DNA from: PFJX01 sp964542455
Lineage (GTDB): Bacteria; Pseudomonadota; Gammaproteobacteria; Burkholderiales; Thiobacillaceae
Reading direction: 5' to 3'
Assembly (NCBI GenBank): GCA_964542455.1
Contig: CAZIUC010000014.1
Location: forward strand, 29,827 to 93,826
DNA: 64,000 bases
The position numbers and the translations under genes were made by a program. The notes beneath the pieces are model-generated. The model had not been told where the DNA came from. It made no database searches and saw only the letters and a program-made list of their open reading frames with translations. Within the stretch, counting starts at the first letter, position 1, and every line of letters starts with the position of its first letter. This document shows, piece by piece, positions 1 to 13,332 of the stretch.

Positions 1-1400
1 CGGCCCAGGCCGTGCTGCAACCGTACCCGCCGCAGCGGCAGCGGCTCGGTAGAGAGCACCTCGCACAGGATGTCCTCGCGGCGGCGGCCGTGGGTGCTCA
101 CCTGAGCCATGAGGGCATCCACGATCAACGCGTAGCGGCCCTCCTGCTCGGGGTCGAGTTCTCGCTCCCAATCTTCCGCATAACGCGGCCGTGTGCGGTC
201 GATCTGCTCCGGCCGCGCGATGGCGTGACGAGCAAGCCCGGGATGGTCGGGCAGGTCAGGTGAAGCGAACAGCCGTGCCCCGTTCTGCACCGCGTGATAC
301 GGGTCAGGGTCGTCAGCCCGATAGACCCAAGGGCAAACCAGGCCGTGCGGATGATCCAGACGCAAGCCGTCGAACTCCGCGAGCATCTTGCCCAGGCGCT
401 CGGCGACGAAATCGAGCACCGGGCCGGTGCCGCCATCGGCGTCAAGATAACGCGCCGGGTCCAGCACCTGGTAGTTCCATGGCTGGCCCTCGATATTGGT
501 GCGACTGGGCGGCGCGCCCATGTAGTAGTCATGCAGCAGCAACGCCTGCCGACTCCAGGCATCGCGCTGAGAAAAACCCACCTGCACATCGCCGTACACC
601 TTCAGCCCCAACGCCCGCATGCGGCCAAGAAAGGCCCGATGCTGTTCCAGCAGGATGAGCTGGACCAAGGCGTAGCGTTCCATGAGGCCGCCATATTTCA
701 ACTGCAAAGCCTGCCGCCGATCCTCGCAGGCCGCCGCGACCGCGGCCGGTGGGTCGGGCAACAGCCGATCCAGACCGCCCTCACCCGTTTGCGGCCATTG
801 CCGCCAGGGCAGGTGTCCGTGTTCCAGGCAAAGCGCCTCATACAGGGCGTCGTCACGCAACCAGCGGTTGTTTTGCCAGAGGGCGGCAAGCGCCATACTC
901 AATCGCGCCGCTTCGGGCTCACCGTGCTGGCGCGCCACGCTGAAACGTTGATGGATCTCGTCCAGCGCATGCTCATAGGCGTCGAAAGCGTAAGCGTAGG
1001 CCACCCCGCACCCGTCGGGACGCGGATTGCCGGCGACCGCCGCGCGCCAGGTGTCTTCGCTCAACAAACCACCCCACTCGGCATCGTGAGCGAGGGCGCC
1101 CAGGTCCAGGGAAAGGAAATTGCGGGAGAACAGCGTGCCGTCGTAGGGCGAGGGATTGACCGGAGAGGTCTGCCCCTGCGGGCCCAGTTGCAGCCCGGTG
1201 AAGCCCAGGGAACGAGCGAAACCGGCCAGCGCCAGACCACCCGAACCATAGGGACTGCCACGCCCGCAGTCCTCGCCCGCCACACCGGGAAAGCTGGCAT
1301 CGTGTACCGCCAGAAGAAAATCCGACTTGCCCAGCAGGGCCAGCGCTTCGACCAGATCGGGGTCGGGCTGTGAGGGCATTAATCTTGGCGAATCGATCAT
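1..1400 (-). CDS. malQ: 4-alpha-glucanotransferase (GH77), 3' end beyond window
   Basis: Amylomaltase-type enzyme that transfers glucan segments between maltodextrins in the cytoplasm. The frame is open from the start to base 1 with no stop, so only about 466 residues of the N-terminal and catalytic part are visible. It shows the GH77 pattern near the N-terminus (LQLGPQGQTSPVNPSPYDG), a nucleophile-type segment (DGLRLDHPHG) and, close to the window edge, ILCEVLST, which fits the acid/base glutamate loop. Two in-frame ATGs are possible (1400 and 1379); neither has a clear ribosome binding site. It is divergent from the glycogen genes beyond marR. It is distinct from the GH77 domain fused to TreY at 15296, so the island holds two glucanotransferases. 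Confidence 0.85.
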   Translation of the reverse strand, partial: MIDSPRLMPSQPDPDLVEALALLGKSDFLLAVHDASFPGVAGEDCGRGSPYGSGGLALAGFARSLGFTGLQLGPQGQTSPVNPSPYDGTLFSRNFLSLDLGALAHDAEWGGLLSEDTWRAAVAGNPRPDGCGVAYAYAFDAYEHALDEIHQRFSVARQHGEPEAARLSMALAALWQNNRWLRDDALYEALCLEHGHLPWRQWPQTGEGGLDRLLPDPPAAVAAACEDRRQALQLKYGGLMERYALVQLILLEQHRAFLGRMRALGLKVYGDVQVGFSQRDAWSRQALLLHDYYMGAPPSRTNIEGQPWNYQVLDPARYLDADGGTGPVLDFVAERLGKMLAEFDGLRLDHPHGLVCPWVYRADDPDPYHAVQNGARLFASPDLPDHPGLARHAIARPEQIDRTRPRYAEDWERELDPEQEGRYALIVDALMAQVSTHGRRREDILCEVLSTEPLPLRRVRLQHGLG

Positions 1401-1470
1401 CAGAAGTACTGTCGGTAAGTTTTTCCCACCTTACACCAAGCTCGTTTCCGGGATTGCCGGATGGATGGTT

Positions 1471-1582
1471 TGTAGGACGTGGTTACCGTAGGGTAGGGGC
1501 TTCATCAGAGCGCGGCGAACCGCATCAAGTGGGTCGCATTGCATGGCGCGGTTCGCCGAGTTCACCACACCCTACGTCCTGT
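1471..1582. repeat. Palindromic repeat element, copy A
   Basis: The element starts with TGTAGGACGT and ends with ACGTCCTG in inverted orientation. Inside it are the shared core GGGTAGGGGCTTCATCAGAG (1491-1510) and an inner perfect stem, GGCGAACCGC (1514-1523) with GCGGTTCGCC (1548-1557). The core recurs at 31178-31196 and, reversed, at 26171-26196. It looks like a small non-autonomous palindromic element between the glucanotransferase and marR. Confidence 0.7.
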
Positions 1583-1655
1583 TGGGGCATGCTTGTGTCC
1601 TCGCGTTTGAACGTGACGACTACTAGATAAGCGCGCTTCACCGCGAGACCCCTTC

Positions 1656-2171
1656 CTACCGGCGCGGCTCGCTCATGAGTGCCAGCACTGACGTCACCCC
1701 CTTGAGCAAACCTTCCAGATCCGTTTTCGGCAAATCCTGTAGTGCGCGGCGCAAGCGGCCCTGCATGGGGCCGGGGATATTCTTGACCAGTTCGAGGCCG
1801 AGGTCGGTGAGATAAAGACGCACCACGCGGTTGTCCGTGTCGCGCCGCTCTCTGCGCACCAATCCATGCGTCTCAAGTTTGTCGAGCAGGTTGCTGGCGG
1901 TGGAGGGGTGGAGGTGCTGCCCCTCGGCAAGTTCGGTGACGCGCAGGCCGGGTTGTACGTAAACCTGCCATAGCGCCCAGACCTGGGAGCCGCTCAAGCC
2001 GTGACTGACATCGATGTTCTGCATGCCGGACTGAACCGTGCGAACCAATTGCAGGAGCTTGCCGAAAACCACCTCGGCAGGCACCACATCCAGCTCTGAT
2101 TCAGCCGGCTGAGCGCTGGCGGCGGAGCTTTCGGTCACTTCCCCGCCCTTCTTTCCGCTTCCTTTACCCAC
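1656..2171 (-). CDS. MarR-family transcriptional regulator
   Basis: A 171-residue winged-helix regulator. The first 30 or so residues are a polar, low-complexity tail. The body then follows the MarR layout: a dimerisation helix, the recognition region RVTELAEGQHLHPSTASNLLDKLETHGLV (written in parts: HPSTASNLLDKLE is the helix) and the wing RRERRDTDNRVVRLYLTDLG. The start is GTG at 2171, preceded by AGGAG at a 9-10 base spacing. It is divergent from glgB across an AT-rich gap, so it is a good candidate for control of the glycogen/trehalose genes; the effector is unknown. Confidence 0.88.
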   Translation of the reverse strand: MGKGSGKKGGEVTESSAASAQPAESELDVVPAEVVFGKLLQLVRTVQSGMQNIDVSHGLSGSQVWALWQVYVQPGLRVTELAEGQHLHPSTASNLLDKLETHGLVRRERRDTDNRVVRLYLTDLGLELVKNIPGPMQGRLRRALQDLPKTDLEGLLKGVTSVLALMSEPRR

Positions 2172-2441
2172 CGTTGTTTGCTCCTGTAACTTGCCGGGAA
2201 ATAGATATTGTGTAAAGATGTTTTACGCAAAACGATTTTGTGGCAAATATTATTTTGTACAAATATAAAGTCAATACTTTTTTTGCACGCCAGTGAACCA
2301 CGATGGGATGGCCTCGCAACGCTCTCCCCAAGCGCGGTGGCCCAGCGCATTGCGCGCACCACAATTTCACCGCCCGTTGCCGATGGAAAGCACAGTCGAC
2401 ACACTCGCCGATAGGCGTAAAACAGCCCAGGAGGTTCTTCA
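2172..2441. promoter_or_regulatory. Divergent marR-glgB control region
   Basis: This 270-base gap separates marR (minus) from glgB (plus). Bases 2200-2290 are markedly AT-rich in an otherwise GC-rich window, as expected for promoters. A perfect palindrome TTTGTACAAA lies at 2254-2263 and is a plausible operator for the adjacent MarR protein. AGGAGG just before 2442 is the glgB ribosome binding site. I could not assign the -35/-10 boxes with confidence. Confidence 0.55.
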
Positions 2442-4369
<1,928 letters not shown>

Positions 4370-4373
<4 letters not shown>

Positions 4374-6385
4374 AGAAACGCACTCTGCAAGGTTCAACGC
4401 CACCCCAAGCCGACCGCGCCCGCGCGGTGATCGAGCGGGTCAGCCCCGAGATCGACGCCGGCCGTTTCCCGATCAAGCGCGTCGTCGACGAGGAAGTCGT
4501 CGTCGAGGCGGACGTCTTCACCGATGGCCACGACCAGTTGCGCGCCCTGCTGCGGCATCGACCGGCCGGCGCCAAGACCTGGAACGAAGTGGCGATGACC
4601 GCCAGCGGCAACGACCGCTGGCGGGGCGTCTTCCTGGTCGGCGCCCTCGGCCGCCACGAATACAGCGTCATCGCCTGGGTGGATCGCTTTCTTACTTGGC
4701 GCCACGACCTCGCCCGACGTCAGGACGCGGAGGACATCGGCGTGGCGCTACGCATCGGCGCCGAGTTGCTGGAAGCGGCCGCCACACGCGCCAGCGGCGA
4801 TGATCGAAAGTCCCTCAAGACGACCGCCGCCGAGTTGCTCGCCGCCGCGCCCGAGGCCGGCCAGGTCCTGGCGCAAAGCGACAGTCTGGCCGCCCTGATG
4901 GCCACGCATGGCGAGCGGCTGTTCGTGACGGAATACGACCGCGTGTTGGAAGTGGTGGTTGACGGCGTGCGTTCGCGTTTTTCTTCCTGGTACGAACTGT
5001 TTCCCCGCTCCTGCGGCGAGGGTGATAAACACGAAACCACGCACGGCACCTTCGCCGATGTCGAGAAGCGGCTGCCGGAAATCGCCGCGATGGGCTTCGA
5101 CGTGCTCTATCTGCCGCCCATCCACCCGATCGGCCGCACCTTCCGCAAGGGCCCGAACAACAGCCTAACAGCCGGCCCGAACGATCCCGGCAGCCCCTGG
5201 GCCATCGGCGCCGCCGAAGGCGGCCACCGCGACATCCACCCACAACTGGGTAGCGCCGAGGATTTTCGCCACCTGGTCGGCGAGGCCCGCGACCGCGGCC
5301 TGGAAGTCGCCATGGACATCGCCTTCCAGTGCGCGCCGGACCACCCCTACGTGAAGGAACACCCGGAGTGGTTCCGCCACCGTCCCGACGGCAGCATCCA
5401 GTACGCGGAAAACCCGCCGAAGAAGTACCAGGACATCTATCCCTTCGATTTCGAGTGCGCCGACAGCGACGCGCTGTGGCAAGAACTCAAGGGCGTGGTC
5501 GACCACTGGATCGGCGAGGGCGTGCGCATCTTCCGCATCGACAATCCGCACACCAAGCCCTTCCCCTTCTGGGAATGGCTGATCAACGGCGTCAAGGCGG
5601 AACACCCGGATGTCATCTTCCTGGCCGAGGCTTTCACCCGGCCCAGGATCATGCACCGCCTGGCGAAGCTCGGTTTCACCCAGTCCTATACCTACTTCAC
5701 CTGGCGCAACACCCGGAAGGAGCTGACGGACTACTTCACCGAACTCGCCCGCCACGACTCGCGCGAGTACTTCCGCCCCAACCTCTGGCCCAATACCCCG
5801 GACATCCTGCCCGAGTTCCTGCAATACGGCGGCCGCCCCGGCTTCCTGCTGCGGGTGGCGCTGGCCGCGACCCTGGGCGCCAACTACGGTATCTACGGCC
5901 CGGCCTATGAGTTGATGGAAAGCGAACCACAAAGACCAGGCGGCGAGGAATACCTGGATTCCGAGAAATACCAACTGCGCCAGCGCGACCTGAACCGCCC
6001 GGACAGCCTGCGCGACTACATCGCCCGCCTCAACCGCGTCCGCCGCGAGAACCCCGCCCTGCACTCGGACTGGAGCCTGGCCTTCCACGAGATCGACAAC
6101 CCGTTGATGCTTTGCTACAGCAAGAGCGCCGGCGACGACACCCTGGTGATGGTCGCCAACCTCGACCCGCACAATATCCAGGCCGGCTGGATCGACTTGC
6201 CGCTAGACGACCTCGGCCTGGCCGATGGCACCCCCTTCCAGGCGCACGACCTGCTGTCCGGCGCCCGTTTCCTCTGGCAGGGCGCGCGCAACTTCGTCCG
6301 CCTCGACCCCCAGGCCTCGCCGGTGCATATCCTGCGGCTGCGCCGCCGCCTGCGCAGCGAACGCGACTTCGATTACTTCCTTTAA
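4370..6385 (+). CDS. glgE: Alpha-1,4-glucan:maltose-1-phosphate maltosyltransferase
   Basis: GH13 subfamily 3 enzyme that adds maltosyl units from alpha-maltose-1-phosphate to growing alpha-1,4-glucan. It has 671 residues, the usual length. Diagnostic segments are YLPPIHPIGRTFRKGPNN, the nucleophile Asp391 in FRIDNPHTKPFPFWEW and acid/base Glu420 in FLAEAFTRP. It overlaps glgB by four bases and is followed 12 bases later by the treS-maltokinase gene, which makes its substrate. This order (glgB-glgE-treS/mak) is the defining signature of the GlgE pathway. Confidence 0.97.
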
Positions 6386-6397
6386 GCAGAGAGCAAG

Positions 6398-9300
6398 ATG
6401 AACCAGGACAACGACACGCAAACCACCCCGGAGTGGGCCGATGACCCCCTCTGGTACAAGGACGCCATCGTCTACGAACTGCACATCAAGGCTTTCTATG
6501 ACAGCGACGGCAACGGTCTGGGCGACTTCAAAGGGCTGACCGAGAAGCTGGACTACCTGCAGGATCTCGGCATCAACACGATTTGGCTGCTGCCGTTCTA
6601 TCCGTCACCGTTCAAGGATGACGGCTATGACATTTCCGACTATCACAACGTGCATCCGGAATACGGCAACCTCACCGATGTGCGCAACTTCATCCGCGAG
6701 GCGCACCGGCGCGGCCTGAAGATCATCACCGAACTGGTCATCAACCACACCTCCGACCAACATCCCTGGTTCCAGGCCGCGCGCGCCGCGCCACCCGGCT
6801 CAAAGAAGCGCAACTTCTATGTCTGGTCGGACACGGACAAGAAGTTTCCCGAGACCCGCATCATCTTCACCGACTCGGAGAAATCCAACTGGGCCTGGGA
6901 CGACGAGGCCAAGGCTTATTACTGGCACCGCTTCTTCTCGCACCAGCCCGACCTCAACCACAACAATCCGGAAGTGGTGAAGGCGGTAATCCGCATCATG
7001 CGCTTCTGGCTCGATCTCGGCGTCGACGGCCTGCGCCTGGACGCGATTCCCTACCTGTGCGTGCGCGAGGGCACCAACAACGAGAACCTGGCGGAGACCC
7101 ACGCCGTCATCAAGCAGATGCGCGCGGTGATCGACGCCCACTACCAGAACCGCATGCTGCTGGCCGAAGCCAACCAGTGGCCGGAGGACGTGCGCGAGTA
7201 TTTCGGCGACGGGGACGAATGCCACATGACCTACAACTTCCCGGTGATGCCGCGCATCTTCATGGCCGTGGCCCAGGAAGACCGCCATCCCGTGGTCGAA
7301 ATCATGCATCAGACGCCGGATATCCCCGCCAACTGCCAGTGGGCCATCTTCCTGCGCAACCACGATGAACTGACTCTGGAAATGGTCACCAAGCGTGAAC
7401 GTGACTACATGTATCAGATGTACGCCGCCGACCCGCGCATGCGCGTCAACGTCGGCATCCGCCGTCGCCTGGCGCCGCTGATGGACAACAACCGGGACAA
7501 GATCGAGTTGGTGAACTTCCTGCTCATGACCCTGCCCGGTTCGCCCATCATGTATTACGGCGACGAGATCGGCATGGGCGACAACATCTATCTCGGCGAC
7601 CGCAACGGCGTGCGCACGCCGATGCAGTGGAGCCCGGACCGCAACGCCGGCTTTTCCAAGGCCGACCCGCAACGGCTGTTCCTGCCGCCCAACATGGATC
7701 CGATCTACGGCTACGAAGCAGTCAATGTGGAGGCCCAGGCGCGCAACCCCTCCTCCCTGCTGAACTGGACCAAGCGCCTCATTGCCGTGCGCAAGAACTA
7801 CAAGGCATTTGGTCGCGGGAGTATCCAGTTCCTCTCGCCCGGCAACCGCAAGATCCTCGCCTACGTGCGCGAGTGGGAAAACGAGACGCTGCTGTGCGTG
7901 GTCAACCTGTCGCGCAACGCCCAGCCGGTGGAACTCGACCTCTCCGCCTACAAGTGTCGGGTACCGGTGGAACTGCTCGGGCGCTCCGCTTTTCCACCGA
8001 TCGGCGAATTGCCCTATCTGCTGACGCTCAAGGGTTATGGCACCTACAGTTTTCGCCTGGCGACCGACGCCGAGGTCCCTTACTGGCATGAGGAACGCCT
8101 GGCGCGTCCCGAACTGCCGATACTGGTACTCACCGAGGGCTGGACGACTTTCGCGAAAGGCCAAGCCAGTACCGTGCGTGGCGCCATCGCGGCCGCCACC
8201 CAGGAGCAGCTCCAGCACAAGGTGCTGGCGCCCTATCTCGTCAGCAAACGCTGGTTCGCCGCCAAGGGCCACCCGATCGAGCGTATCGAGATTCAGGAGC
8301 AGGGCGAGTGGAACACCGCCCAAGGCGCCTGGCTGCTCACCCTCATCGAGGTGCACTTCAGCGACCTGCCACCCCAGGTCTATTTTCTTCCGCTGGCCAT
8401 CTGCTGGGAGGAAGAAGCCAGTGAGCAAAAGCTCCAGGCGCTGGCGCCCTGGACCCTGGCACGGGTACGGCAAAAAGATCGTACCGGCGTGCTCTATGGC
8501 GCCTTCGGCGACGACCGTTTCTGCCGCGAGCTGGTGCAGGGCATCGGCCGGAATATCGACCTCCCGCTGGGCAAGGGACGGGTCGAGTTTCGCGCCGGCA
8601 GTGTCTACGACGAACTGGCCGCCGGCATCGACGCGCCGGTGCGCCACCCGGCGCTGGAACAGAGCAATACGGCGGTGTTTTTCGGCAACCAGCTGTTCCT
8701 CAAGGGCTACCGTCACCTGCAACTCGGCACCAGCCTGGAAGTGGAAGTGGGCCGCTTTCTCACTGAGCAGTCGCCCTTCCCGCACATCGTGCCGGTCGGC
8801 GGCTCCGTGGAATTCCACCGCGCCGACGGCCAGACCATGACGCTGGCGCTGCTCCAGGCCTATGTGCAGAACCAGGGCATGGGCTGGAACTTCGCGGTGG
8901 ATTATCTCGAACGCTTCCTGGCCGGGCAGTTGGCCGAGTCCTCGCCCCATGCGGCGGAACCCACGGAGAGTCCGCACGGCTACTTCCTGGTCCTGATGGA
9001 GGTACTCGGCCGCCGCACCGCCGAACTGCACCGGGCCTTCTGCCGTTCCACCGGCGACGCCGCCTTCGAACCGGAGCCGATCACGCCGGAGGATCTCGCC
9101 ACCTGGTCGACCCAGATACACGCCGAAGCGGTCGCCACGCTCGATGCGCTGGAAAATAGCCGCGACGGTCTCTCGGGCGAGTTGCACGCGACCTGCGATC
9201 GCCTGCTATCGCTGCGGCCCACCCTGCTCGACCGCATTTCTCCGCGTGCTCTGGCGGGCATTAGCGCCGCCAAGATGCGCTATCACGGCGACTATCACCT

Positions 9301-9745
9301 CGGCCAGGTGCTGCTGGTGGAAAACGATTTCATCATCACCGACTTCGAGGGCGAACCGGCGCGGTCCCTGGAAGAGCGGCGCCAGAAGCATTCGCCGCTA
9401 CGTGATGTCGCCGGCATGCTGCGTTCCTTCAGCTACGTCTCGGCGGTGGCGGCCAATCGCGCCACCAGCGAACGCCCCGCCGACCGCCACCGCCTCGGTC
9501 CCCTGGCGCAAACCTGGGAGAAAGAGGTGGGCGAAGCTTTCCTCAAGGGCTATCGCGACACCATCGAGGGTTGCCCGGCATGGCCGAGTGATGCCGGCGC
9601 GATGGAACAGCTGATCGAGTTTTTCGTCATCGAAAAAGCGCTTTACGAGCTGCGCTACGAAATGGACAACCGGCCGGATTGGCTGTCCATCCCGTTGTTC
9701 AGCCTGCTAAGAACACTGGATCATCAAGAAGGAGATAAATCATGA
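6398..9745 (+). CDS. treS: Trehalose synthase-maltokinase fusion (TreS-Pep2)
   Basis: Bifunctional protein of 1115 residues. Roughly residues 10-560 are a GH13 trehalose synthase that isomerises trehalose and maltose, with Asp215 (GLRLDAIPYL), Glu257 (LLAEANQWPEDV) and Asp323 (FLRNHDELTLEM). Residues from about 590 onward are a maltokinase: the catalytic loop MRYHGDYHLGQVLL and the metal-binding DFEGEPARSLEERR. The kinase makes maltose-1-phosphate for GlgE, so the fusion joins two consecutive steps. The preceding glgE ends 12 bases upstream and its own stop overlaps the glgC ATG. Such TreS-Mak fusions are known in several phyla. Confidence 0.96.
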   Translation: MNQDNDTQTTPEWADDPLWYKDAIVYELHIKAFYDSDGNGLGDFKGLTEKLDYLQDLGINTIWLLPFYPSPFKDDGYDISDYHNVHPEYGNLTDVRNFIREAHRRGLKIITELVINHTSDQHPWFQAARAAPPGSKKRNFYVWSDTDKKFPETRIIFTDSEKSNWAWDDEAKAYYWHRFFSHQPDLNHNNPEVVKAVIRIMRFWLDLGVDGLRLDAIPYLCVREGTNNENLAETHAVIKQMRAVIDAHYQNRMLLAEANQWPEDVREYFGDGDECHMTYNFPVMPRIFMAVAQEDRHPVVEIMHQTPDIPANCQWAIFLRNHDELTLEMVTKRERDYMYQMYAADPRMRVNVGIRRRLAPLMDNNRDKIELVNFLLMTLPGSPIMYYGDEIGMGDNIYLGDRNGVRTPMQWSPDRNAGFSKADPQRLFLPPNMDPIYGYEAVNVEAQARNPSSLLNWTKRLIAVRKNYKAFGRGSIQFLSPGNRKILAYVREWENETLLCVVNLSRNAQPVELDLSAYKCRVPVELLGRSAFPPIGELPYLLTLKGYGTYSFRLATDAEVPYWHEERLARPELPILVLTEGWTTFAKGQASTVRGAIAAATQEQLQHKVLAPYLVSKRWFAAKGHPIERIEIQEQGEWNTAQGAWLLTLIEVHFSDLPPQVYFLPLAICWEEEASEQKLQALAPWTLARVRQKDRTGVLYGAFGDDRFCRELVQGIGRNIDLPLGKGRVEFRAGSVYDELAAGIDAPVRHPALEQSNTAVFFGNQLFLKGYRHLQLGTSLEVEVGRFLTEQSPFPHIVPVGGSVEFHRADGQTMTLALLQAYVQNQGMGWNFAVDYLERFLAGQLAESSPHAAEPTESPHGYFLVLMEVLGRRTAELHRAFCRSTGDAAFEPEPITPEDLATWSTQIHAEAVATLDALENSRDGLSGELHATCDRLLSLRPTLLDRISPRALAGISAAKMRYHGDYHLGQVLLVENDFIITDFEGEPARSLEERRQKHSPLRDVAGMLRSFSYVSAVAANRATSERPADRHRLGPLAQTWEKEVGEAFLKGYRDTIEGCPAWPSDAGAMEQLIEFFVIEKALYELRYEMDNRPDWLSIPLFSLLRTLDHQEGDKS

Positions 9746-10965
9746 AAGTACTCGCCATGGTCCTGGCCGGCGGCCAGGGTTCACGGTTGCACCCTCTCAC
9801 CGCGGAACGTTCCAAACCGGCCGTACCCTTCGGCAGCCGCTACCGCATCGCCGATTTCGTGCTCAGCAACCTGGTGAATTCCGAGATCCGCGGCATTTAC
9901 CTGATGGTGCAGTACAAGTCGCAGTCGCTGATCGAGCACGTGAACAAGGCCTGGGGGCATGGCAACAGCTTCCCCGGACAGTTCGTCACGGTCGTGCCGC
10001 CACAGTTTAGCGAGGGGCAGAAATGGTTCCAGGGCACCTCCGACGCGGTGTTCCAGAACATCAACCTGATCAAGCGCCACGCCCCCGACATGGTCGCGGT
10101 GTTCGGCGCCGATCACATCTACCGCATGGACGTGCGCCAGATGGTCGACTTCCATCGCCAGAACTCGGCCCACGTCTCGGTGGCGGCGATCCCCGTGCCG
10201 CTGAAAGAGGCCTCGTCCTTCGGCATCATCGACGCCGACGCCCAGGGCCGTATCCGCGGTTTCCTGGAAAAGCCGAAAGACCCGCCGGCCATCCCCGCCG
10301 ACCCGAGCCGCGCTTATGGTTCGATGGGCAACTATCTGTTCGACACCGATGTTCTGCTGGCGGCCCTGTACGAAGCGAAGGAGCGCGGCGAACACGATTT
10401 CGGCAGCAACATCCTGCCGCGCCTGATCCATAGCCATCGGGTGTTCGCCTACAACTTCGCCGACAACCGGGTCCCGGGCATTCTGAGCTACGAGGAACAG
10501 CCGTACTGGCGCGACGTCGGCACGCTTGATGCCTACTACGCCGCCAACATCGACCTGCTGGGCGACCAGCCGCCCCTGGATCTGTTCAACCCGCAGTGGT
10601 TCATCAATTCCAGTAATTACCAGGGGCCGGCGCCGCGCATCGTCTCGGGTGAGATCGCGAACAGCGCCATCGGCGCGGGCACCAAGGTGAAGGGCGCGCG
10701 CATCAGCAACTCCATTCTGCGCCGCGAAGTGATCGTGGAAGACGATGTCGAAATCGAAGACTGCGTGATCATGGACTACACCATCATCCGCCGTGGCGCG
10801 CGCCTCAAGCGCGTCATCGTCGACCGTTACAACGACATCGCGGCGAACGGCCGCATCGGTTTCGATGCGGCGGATGACCGCGCCCGCTATACGGTCAGCG
10901 AGGGGGGCGTGGTGGTGGTGCCGAAGGGTTTGGACGTGCCGGACGTCACCCGTTATCAGACTTGA
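9742..10965 (+). CDS. glgC: Glucose-1-phosphate adenylyltransferase
   Basis: ADP-glucose pyrophosphorylase of 407 residues. The N-terminal nucleotidyltransferase signature AGGQGSRLHPLTAERSKPAV is clear, as is FGADHIYRMD in the catalytic core. The C-terminal part has left-handed beta-helix repeats (for example SNSILRREVIVEDDVEIEDC). The start overlaps the treS stop (ATGA) and is preceded by AAGGAGATAAATC, a strong ribosome binding site. It provides ADP-glucose for glycogen or for maltose-1-phosphate synthesis. No glgA or glgM is visible in the window. Confidence 0.97.
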   Translation: MKVLAMVLAGGQGSRLHPLTAERSKPAVPFGSRYRIADFVLSNLVNSEIRGIYLMVQYKSQSLIEHVNKAWGHGNSFPGQFVTVVPPQFSEGQKWFQGTSDAVFQNINLIKRHAPDMVAVFGADHIYRMDVRQMVDFHRQNSAHVSVAAIPVPLKEASSFGIIDADAQGRIRGFLEKPKDPPAIPADPSRAYGSMGNYLFDTDVLLAALYEAKERGEHDFGSNILPRLIHSHRVFAYNFADNRVPGILSYEEQPYWRDVGTLDAYYAANIDLLGDQPPLDLFNPQWFINSSNYQGPAPRIVSGEIANSAIGAGTKVKGARISNSILRREVIVEDDVEIEDCVIMDYTIIRRGARLKRVIVDRYNDIAANGRIGFDAADDRARYTVSEGGVVVVPKGLDVPDVTRYQT

Positions 10966-10979
10966 CCAGACAACCGTGT

Positions 10980-11005
10980 GGGTCGGGCCGCGTTTTGCCC
11001 GACCC
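10980..11005 (+). other. GC-rich hairpin after glgC
   Basis: GGGTCGGGC (10980-10988) and GCCCGACCC (10997-11005) form a perfect 9-base stem 15 bases after the glgC stop. There is no following T-run, so it is not a typical intrinsic terminator. It may stabilise the glgBE-treS-glgC message or separate it from glgX. Confidence 0.4.
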
Positions 11006-11072
11006 GGGGCTACCGGGTCGCGTCACGTCTGACGCAATCAACCCAGATTACCCATTAGCCGGAGGCCCACCT

Positions 11073-11094
11073 GTAGCGCGGGCGTCCCGCCTGC
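11073..11094 (+). repeat. Short palindromic repeat (GTAGCGC family)
   Basis: GTAGCGCGGGCGTCCCGCCTGC. It is one of six copies in this window of a 22-base unit that folds as a hairpin; the others are at 34904, 57954, 58001, 59661 and 59695. This copy sits between glgC and glgX. Confidence 0.65.
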
Positions 11095-11199
11095 TTCGTC
11101 CTTCCGGTCAGGCCTACTTTGACTAATGGACAATTTCGGATCAATTCATCCATTTCATCGTGTCGCGGCAGTAGCGAGACACCGCACCAGGAGCACGCC

Positions 11200-13328
<2,129 letters not shown>

Positions 13329-13332
<4 letters not shown>

